Shown here: positions 7,655 to 11,778 of the stretch, in pieces
Layout: every line of letters starts with the position of its first letter
How positions within the stretch are numbered: the stretch's first letter is position 1
Source: Salinivirga sp035268865
GTDB taxonomy: Bacteria > Bacteroidota > Bacteroidia > Bacteroidales > Salinivirgaceae
Assembly: GCF_035268865.1 (NCBI RefSeq)
Contig: NZ_DATFKB010000114.1
Span: forward strand, 1 to 11,778
DNA length: 11,778 nt
Reading direction: 5' to 3'
The notes under the pieces: model-generated
What the model saw: only the letters and a program-made list of their open reading frames with translations
Database searches by the model: none
Told to the model about the DNA's origin: nothing
Translations under genes and position numbers: made by a program

Positions 7655-7688
7655 GTCGTTTTTCCATTTAATTTATAGCTAATGTGTA

Positions 7689-7696
7689 CAAAGGTA
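7689..7696 (-). promoter_or_regulatory. -7 element of the nqr operon promoter
   Basis: The minus strand reads TACCTTTG here, an exact match to the Bacteroidetes -7 consensus TAnnTTTG. It lies 34 bases upstream of the nqrA ATG, giving a leader of roughly 25-30 bases. I find no clean TTG at the -33 position, where the region is simply A/T-rich. Position and match support it, but transcription start data are lacking. Confidence 0.5.
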
Positions 7697-7697
7697 A

Positions 7698-7771
7698 TAT
7701 TTTTGTAATTTAATGATGTGTAATTTTTGATTGATATACATATTGAAATAGTATGATATAAATCAATTTTG
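7698..7771 (+). promoter_or_regulatory. Candidate promoter region for the plug-glsA unit
   Basis: Two candidates lie upstream of the ATG at 7801. TATTTTTG at 7698-7705 matches TAnnTTTG exactly but is about 95 bases upstream. CAATTTTG at 7764-7771 has one mismatch, and a TTG at 7743-7745 lies 18 bases before it, close to the normal -33/-7 spacing. The second is better placed. The DNA is very AT-rich, so both may be chance. Confidence 0.35.
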
Positions 7772-7800
7772 ACTTTTAAAACGTTTAAACATCGCTACTT

Positions 7801-9144
7801 ATGGTTTGTTCATTAAATTCTAATAGAAATTTACGTTTGTGTTTCTTGTTAATTTTTGCATTTCTCTTTTCTGGATTTCAGTCAGCTTTGGCTCAAAGTA
7901 TTAGGCCAGATTCAAGTTTGTTAAATAATATTGAAAATAAGTATGTACACAATTCAAATTTTGTGTTTCACCCCGATATTCGCAGTGTAAAACTAACAAA
8001 TCCGGGGTGGGAGTTAAGTTATCCCGTCTTGAAACTTAATTCAGGTCAACAATTGAAACTGACATTTGATGAGTTAAGCCCTGAAAGCAATACTTATTAT
8101 TATACGATTGAACATATGAACAGTGACTGGACAGAGCGTGATGCCATATTTACTGAGTATGCAACAGGATTTGAAGAAAATGAAATCAGAAATTATGAAT
8201 CATCGTATAGTGCTATTGAACCTTATACACATTATGAATTGCTAATTCCAAATGATGATATTCAGTTCAAAATTTCAGGGAACTATTTGATTAGTGTATA
8301 CGATGGCAATAAGGAAAATTTATTGTTTACCAGAAGGTTTGTTGCTTATGAGCAAAAAACCATAGTTGAAGGAGAGGTTCGAAGAGCTATGTCTGAAAAT
8401 TATGGCAGTACAAGTCATAAAATACCCTTTTCAGTTTATATGAGGGACTTACAGGTAAATGATCCTTACACTGAGATAGAAGTGAAAGTGCTGCCAAACA
8501 ATAACTGGCATAAGGCTCATGAAAACTATAAACCGCTATTTATAAAAGGTGAACAGCTTGTTTATGAAAGCAGACCCGCCAATGTTTTCAAAGCCGGAAA
8601 TGAATATCGTACATTTCTGACAAAAGATCTAAGTTATGAAGCTATAATGGTAGAAAGTATCGAAAGAATTAATTATGATTATCATGTAAAGCTGCGCATG
8701 GACAAACCCCGGCGTTATTTACAATATGAGCATCATCAGGATTTAAATGGTATGTTTTATATTGATAAAAGTAACAGCATGACTCCAAATCTGGATGCTG
8801 ATTATGTAAATGTGTATTTTACACTTGATGTGGAAACGCCTATTTTAACCGGGCAGGTATTTGTTTTTGGTGAACTAACCAACTATACGTTTTCTTCACG
8901 CAATGTCATGAGTTACAATCCCCGAAAGAAACAATACGAATTGCGACTTAAACTGAAACAAGGCTATTACGATTATCAATATGTGGTGTTGGAAAGACAT
9001 AAAGATAATGCACCCGATTTTAGCTATGTTGAGGGAGATAAATGGCAAACAAATAATGATTATTTGATCTATGTGTATCACAAAGATTTATATAAAGGGT
9101 ATGCAAAAGTAGTCGGGTTTAAAACCCTACGAACAACTTTTTAA
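7801..9144 (+). CDS. DUF5103 / type IX secretion system plug family protein
   Basis: This 447-residue exported protein has a signal peptide: a hydrophobic core at about 12-25 and a likely cut after ALAQ at 32, with no lipobox cysteine at the cut. The mature part is beta-rich and matches DUF5103 (T9SS plug) by a run of hallmarks: YTIEHMNSDWTERD (101-114), EYATGFEENEIRNYESSYS (119-137), the YTHYELLIPN segment and KISGNYLISVYD (157-168). The C-terminal part, including TGQVFVFGELTNYTFS and KLKQGYYDYQYVVLE, looks like a beta-sandwich. In Flavobacterium a plug protein of this family seals the SprA translocon of the T9SS on its periplasmic side when the cargo-shuttle state is absent; a similar role here is inference. 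Start ATG at 7801 directly precedes the signal peptide. It probably shares a transcript with glsA. Confidence 0.88.
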   Translation: MVCSLNSNRNLRLCFLLIFAFLFSGFQSALAQSIRPDSSLLNNIENKYVHNSNFVFHPDIRSVKLTNPGWELSYPVLKLNSGQQLKLTFDELSPESNTYYYTIEHMNSDWTERDAIFTEYATGFEENEIRNYESSYSAIEPYTHYELLIPNDDIQFKISGNYLISVYDGNKENLLFTRRFVAYEQKTIVEGEVRRAMSENYGSTSHKIPFSVYMRDLQVNDPYTEIEVKVLPNNNWHKAHENYKPLFIKGEQLVYESRPANVFKAGNEYRTFLTKDLSYEAIMVESIERINYDYHVKLRMDKPRRYLQYEHHQDLNGMFYIDKSNSMTPNLDADYVNVYFTLDVETPILTGQVFVFGELTNYTFSSRNVMSYNPRKKQYELRLKLKQGYYDYQYVVLERHKDNAPDFSYVEGDKWQTNNDYLIYVYHKDLYKGYAKVVGFKTLRTTF

Positions 9145-9155
9145 TTTTATATGGA

Positions 9156-10070
9156 ATGGATTATCAACAAATATTGGAATCAATAACTGAAGAGGTTAAG
9201 CCACTTGTCACAAAAGGGAAGGTTGCTGATTATATTCCTGCACTGGCTAAGGTTGATATTAATCAGTTTGCCATGTCGGTAATTACAATAGATGGGGCTG
9301 AATTTCATACAGGCGATACAAATGTGAAATTCAGTATTCAGAGTATTTCCAAGGTTTTTACTTTTGCTTTGGCTTTTCGTGAACTTCAGGATAGAATCTG
9401 GTCAAGGGTTGGTCGTGAACCTTCAGGTAATCCCTTCAATTCATTAATTCAGTTAGAAAAAGAAAACGGAATACCCCGCAATCCATTTATCAATGCTGGT
9501 GCTTTGGTTATTACCGATATGCTTTTTGATATTGCCACCAATCCACGTAATAAATTATTAGAGGCCATTCAGCATTTGTCAGGCGGAGAAAATATTAGTT
9601 TTAATAAGCAAATTTCCGAATCAGAAAGGGCCAATGGGTTTAGAAATGCAGCGCTGGCTAATTTTTTAAAAAGCCATCAGAATATTAAACATGATATTGA
9701 GGAGGTGCTTAATCTTTATTTTTGCCATTGCTCAATTGAAATGAATACCCGGGAACTTGCCAAATCTTTCCTTTTCTTAGCCAATGGAGGAGTAAATCCT
9801 CAAGATGAGCATCGGATTTTGACGCTAAGTCAGTCGAAAAGGTTAAATGCCATGATGACCACCTGCGGATCGTACGACGAAGCAGGGGATTTTGCCTTTA
9901 GGGTTGGGTTGCCGGGTAAAAGCGGCGTAGGTGGGGGAATTGCTGCTGTTATTCCTGGCAAACTGGCTGTAGCAGTATGGAGTCCGGGATTAAATGCTAA
10001 AGGCAATTCGCTCGCAGGTATAAAGGCTTTGGAGCTTTTTACCACAAAAACAGGGGTATCGGTTTTTTAG
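9156..10070 (+). CDS. glsA: Glutaminase (serine-dependent, GlsA family)
   Basis: Glutaminase hydrolyses L-glutamine to glutamate and ammonia. The 304 residues equal the usual bacterial length (about 305-310), and no signal peptide is seen, so it is cytoplasmic. The fold is that of serine beta-lactamase-like enzymes: nucleophile S63 and general base K66 in FSIQSISKVF. Glutamine-site residues are N113 (PRNPFINAGAL), E157 and N164 (SERANGFRN), Y188 (NLYFCHCS), Y240 (CGSYDEAGDFA) and V258 (GKSGVGGGI). All are conserved with the E. coli enzymes by alignment from memory. The start ATG at 9156 is 11 bases after the plug-family stop. An ATG at 9151 is out of frame and closes after 11 codons. Close spacing suggests co-transcription with the plug gene. 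Possible roles are nitrogen supply or acid tolerance; the sequence does not decide. Confidence 0.97.
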   Translation: MDYQQILESITEEVKPLVTKGKVADYIPALAKVDINQFAMSVITIDGAEFHTGDTNVKFSIQSISKVFTFALAFRELQDRIWSRVGREPSGNPFNSLIQLEKENGIPRNPFINAGALVITDMLFDIATNPRNKLLEAIQHLSGGENISFNKQISESERANGFRNAALANFLKSHQNIKHDIEEVLNLYFCHCSIEMNTRELAKSFLFLANGGVNPQDEHRILTLSQSKRLNAMMTTCGSYDEAGDFAFRVGLPGKSGVGGGIAAVIPGKLAVAVWSPGLNAKGNSLAGIKALELFTTKTGVSVF

Positions 10071-10105
10071 TATAGTGAAAAAAGAAAAATTATTTTTTTC
10101 GGGTT

Positions 10106-10162
10106 TATAGCACGATAATTAACAACATGTGTTATTGGTACTATATGTTTTTTTATTTTTTT
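10106..10162 (+). terminator. Possible terminator downstream of glsA
   Basis: TATAG (10106-10110) can pair with CTATA (10141-10145). Inside it, TAACA (10120-10124) pairs with TGTTA (10130-10134). The structure is followed by TG and then seven T, A, seven T (10148-10162). The stem is weak and AT-rich, so this is a poor intrinsic terminator by standard rules. However, it is the only candidate near the end of the plug-glsA unit, 36 bases after its stop. Confidence 0.35.
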
Positions 10163-10266
10163 AATTATAACCAATTGAACTACTCATACTTGTGCTGAAT
10201 AAGCAAAACGAAGTAACTGATATTAACAAATCCTAAACAAAAAAGATTTCTTTATTTCATTTAAAT

Positions 10267-10284
10267 AAGCTTCTTTTGAAGCTT
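10267..10284 (+). promoter_or_regulatory. Hairpin upstream of the GLUG/HYR gene
   Basis: AAGCTTC and GAAGCTT form a perfect seven-pair inverted repeat around a TTTT loop. It ends 34 bases before the ATG at 10319 and is followed by T-rich sequence. It could be a leader hairpin of the downstream mRNA, a weak terminator for readthrough from glsA, or an operator. The rest of the 10071-10318 spacer is AT-rich with no gene I can support. Confidence 0.4.
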
Positions 10285-10318
10285 TAATTTTTATTAATTT
10301 TTTAAAAAACACTTTGTT

Positions 10319-11778
10319 ATGAAGACAGGAATTACCCTGAGGCTTATTCTGGGCCTTAAAATGATGATTTTATGTGCCTACGTTTCTATGGCACAAACAG
10401 CAACACCGCCAACTTTAGGAGATGGCTCAGAAGCTAATCCTTATCAAATTGAATCGCTCGATAACTTATACTGGTTATCACAGGATACCACACTGTGGGA
10501 ATTACATTATGAGCAGGTTGCAAATATTGATGCATCCACAACGGAAACATGGGACGATGGTGCAGGTTTTTCACCAATAGGAAATAATGATAAAGAGTTT
10601 TCTGGTTCGTATAATGGTGGTGGCTATGTAATTTTAAATCTTACTATTAACAGGGGCGCAGTTGGTAATATCGGATTTTTTGGCCGTGTAAACGAGGGCC
10701 AAATAGATTCGGTTGGTTTGAGCAATGTAAATATCACTGGTGCAGTGAATGTTGGTGGTTTGATTGGATATTTACCAGCTGGTTCAGTCTCTTATTGTTT
10801 TTCTACCGGTACTGTAACCAGTGTCACACCTGCCGACTATTCTGCTGCAGGAGGATTAATTGGAAATTGCAAAGATACACTTGAATTTAGTTATTCAGAG
10901 GCTGATGTAACTTCAAGTAACCAAATTGGAGGTGGTTTAGTCGGTGTGAATCATAGCTTAATTTCAAATTGCTATGCGCGTGGAAGTGTATATGCAATTC
11001 ATTATGGAGCTGGTTTAGTCGGCAATAACCATGCAGAAGTGATTAATAGTTATAGCACAGGAGAAAGTACGGCTGGTGGCTTGATTGGAACAGGGGGAAT
11101 AGAATATTATAGTTTCTGGGATACAGTCTCTTCAGGAAATTTAAATAGTAGTGGAGGTATTCCATCTAATACCTCTGAAATGACTGCAATGGCTTTATAT
11201 GCAGATGAAGGATGGGACTTTGTCGGAGAGACTGAAAATGGAACCGATGATCATTGGGATATAACACCTGAAATAAACAATGGTTATCCGCATTTATCTT
11301 TAATTGGTGACAAACAAGCTCCTGAAATAACTTCTCTACCTGAAAATATAATAGAGCCTTCAAGTAATTGCGAAGCAACGCTTTCAGATTATACAGATCA
11401 GGTAATAGCAAGCGATAATATTACTGCCGATGAAGATATAATTATTGAACAATACCCACCTGCAGGAACACCATTTACTACAGTTGCTGAAGTTAAATTT
11501 TATGTGACAGACGAATTCGGAAACACTGGAATATATTCTATTGATGTGGCTGCAGAAGATTTAGAGGCACCGGTTATTACTTCATCTTTACCTGATATTA
11601 ACATTGCTGCAAACGGTGATTGTGATATTGAAGTGGCAGATTATCGAGAAAATAGTATTGAAGTTACCGATAATTGTGCTACAGAATTTACTTTTGAGCA
11701 AAGTCCTGCACCGGGGACTATTATTTCAGCAGAAACAGCTGAAATAACGGTATATGCATTAGACCATAACGGAAATGC
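10319..11778 (+). CDS. Large secreted GLUG-repeat / HYR-like surface protein (3' end missing)
   Basis: An open frame runs from the ATG at 10319 to the window edge, 486 codons without a stop. Residues 1-26 are a signal peptide (K-R-rich start, hydrophobic LILGLKMMILCAYVSM, cut after AQ). Residues 30-115 have the typical lead-in of GLUG proteins (GDGSEANPYQIESLDNLYWL and the F.G.YNGGGYVI segment). Residues 115-272 hold GLUG repeats with GGLIGYL, GGLIGN, GGGLVGVN, GAGLVGNN and GGLIGT cores alternating with S.CY..G.V strands. W313-DITPEINNGYPHL closes that beta-helix. Two HYR-like modules follow (331-412 and 413 onward). Such proteins are usually surface adhesins or matrix proteins, often ending in a T9SS sorting domain; that end is outside the window. 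Function is inferred from architecture only; no enzyme domain is visible. Confidence 0.9.
   Translation, partial: MKTGITLRLILGLKMMILCAYVSMAQTATPPTLGDGSEANPYQIESLDNLYWLSQDTTLWELHYEQVANIDASTTETWDDGAGFSPIGNNDKEFSGSYNGGGYVILNLTINRGAVGNIGFFGRVNEGQIDSVGLSNVNITGAVNVGGLIGYLPAGSVSYCFSTGTVTSVTPADYSAAGGLIGNCKDTLEFSYSEADVTSSNQIGGGLVGVNHSLISNCYARGSVYAIHYGAGLVGNNHAEVINSYSTGESTAGGLIGTGGIEYYSFWDTVSSGNLNSSGGIPSNTSEMTAMALYADEGWDFVGETENGTDDHWDITPEINNGYPHLSLIGDKQAPEITSLPENIIEPSSNCEATLSDYTDQVIASDNITADEDIIIEQYPPAGTPFTTVAEVKFYVTDEFGNTGIYSIDVAAEDLEAPVITSSLPDINIAANGDCDIEVADYRENSIEVTDNCATEFTFEQSPAPGTIISAETAEITVYALDHNGN
10661..11134 (+). repeat. GLUG repeat array
   Basis: About five protein-level repeats of 25-40 residues each carry a core of the form G-G-L-[IV]-G followed by a short polar turn and a strand such as SYCFSTGTV, EFSYSEADV, SNCYARGSV or INSYSTGES. 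This is the GLUG motif (named after G-L-[any]-G), which builds a right-handed beta-helix stalk. The DNA copies are diverged, so recent expansion is unlikely. Confidence 0.8.
11309..11778 (+). repeat. Tandem HYR-like modules, continuing off the window
   Basis: Two modules of about 80 residues begin APEITSLPENI and APVITSSLPDI, each preceded by an acidic residue. Each has a cysteine near the start of its second strand (C351; C435), then a Y/D-rich strand, a YPPAGTPF or SPAPGTII turn and a closing D.FGNTG or DHNGN segment. This matches the HYR family, Ig-like folds common in extracellular adhesins. More copies probably follow beyond the edge. Confidence 0.7.

Noticed and set aside
9151..9186. 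ATG-initiated 11-codon frame overlapping the glsA start
   Set aside because: Very short, AT-rich and without a recognisable leader-peptide composition; most likely chance.
10071..10318. Small RNA or small gene in the spacer after glsA
   Set aside because: Only AT-rich sequence with short hairpins and poly-T tracts; no coding frame, tRNA-like fold or known RNA motif could be supported.
1..11778. Mobile element, prophage or CRISPR signals
   Set aside because: No transposase, integrase, direct repeat array or terminal inverted repeats were seen; repeats found are protein-domain repeats only.

Overview
The window looks like chromosomal DNA of a low-GC member of the Bacteroidota. Four things point there: a type IX secretion (T9SS) C-terminal sorting domain, a T9SS plug-family protein (DUF5103), an NqrF and NqrA of the Bacteroidetes kind, and start codons with A/T-rich leaders and no Shine-Dalgarno sequence. 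Some promoter regions also carry TAnnTTTG, the -7 element of Bacteroidetes sigma-ABfr. I cannot name the genus.

Layout. (1) Positions 1-1142, plus strand: the 3' part of a secreted T9SS cargo protein (CUB-like domain, two Ig-like modules, sorting domain) and its intrinsic terminator. (2) Positions 1162-7654, minus strand: folA (dihydrofolate reductase) and, upstream of it, the complete six-gene operon nqrA-B-C-D-E-F for the Na+-translocating NADH:quinone oxidoreductase. A strong terminator separates nqrF from folA. (3) Positions 7655-7800: a divergent promoter region. (4) Positions 7801-10070, plus strand: a T9SS plug-family gene followed 11 bases later by a glutaminase gene, glsA. (5) Positions 10071-10318: an AT-rich spacer with two hairpins. 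(6) Position 10319 to the window end, plus strand: the 5' part of a large secreted protein with GLUG repeats and HYR-like modules, which runs off the window.

How it works together. The nqr operon encodes a primary sodium pump that oxidises NADH, reduces quinone and exports Na+ across the inner membrane. Its cofactor residues are all present: the NqrF 2Fe-2S cysteines and flavin motif, the paired NqrD/NqrE cysteines, and the FMN-acceptor threonines of NqrB and NqrC. The plus-strand genes at both ends belong to the cell-envelope and T9SS world: one secreted cargo, one probable secretion-channel component, one likely surface adhesin. I do not see a mobile element, CRISPR array, RNA gene or clearly novel multi-gene system. 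The most unusual points are a dihydrofolate reductase that has lost the folate-binding SIG.PLPGR segment, a variant SGGT flavinylation motif in NqrC, and the pairing of a T9SS plug gene with a glutaminase.
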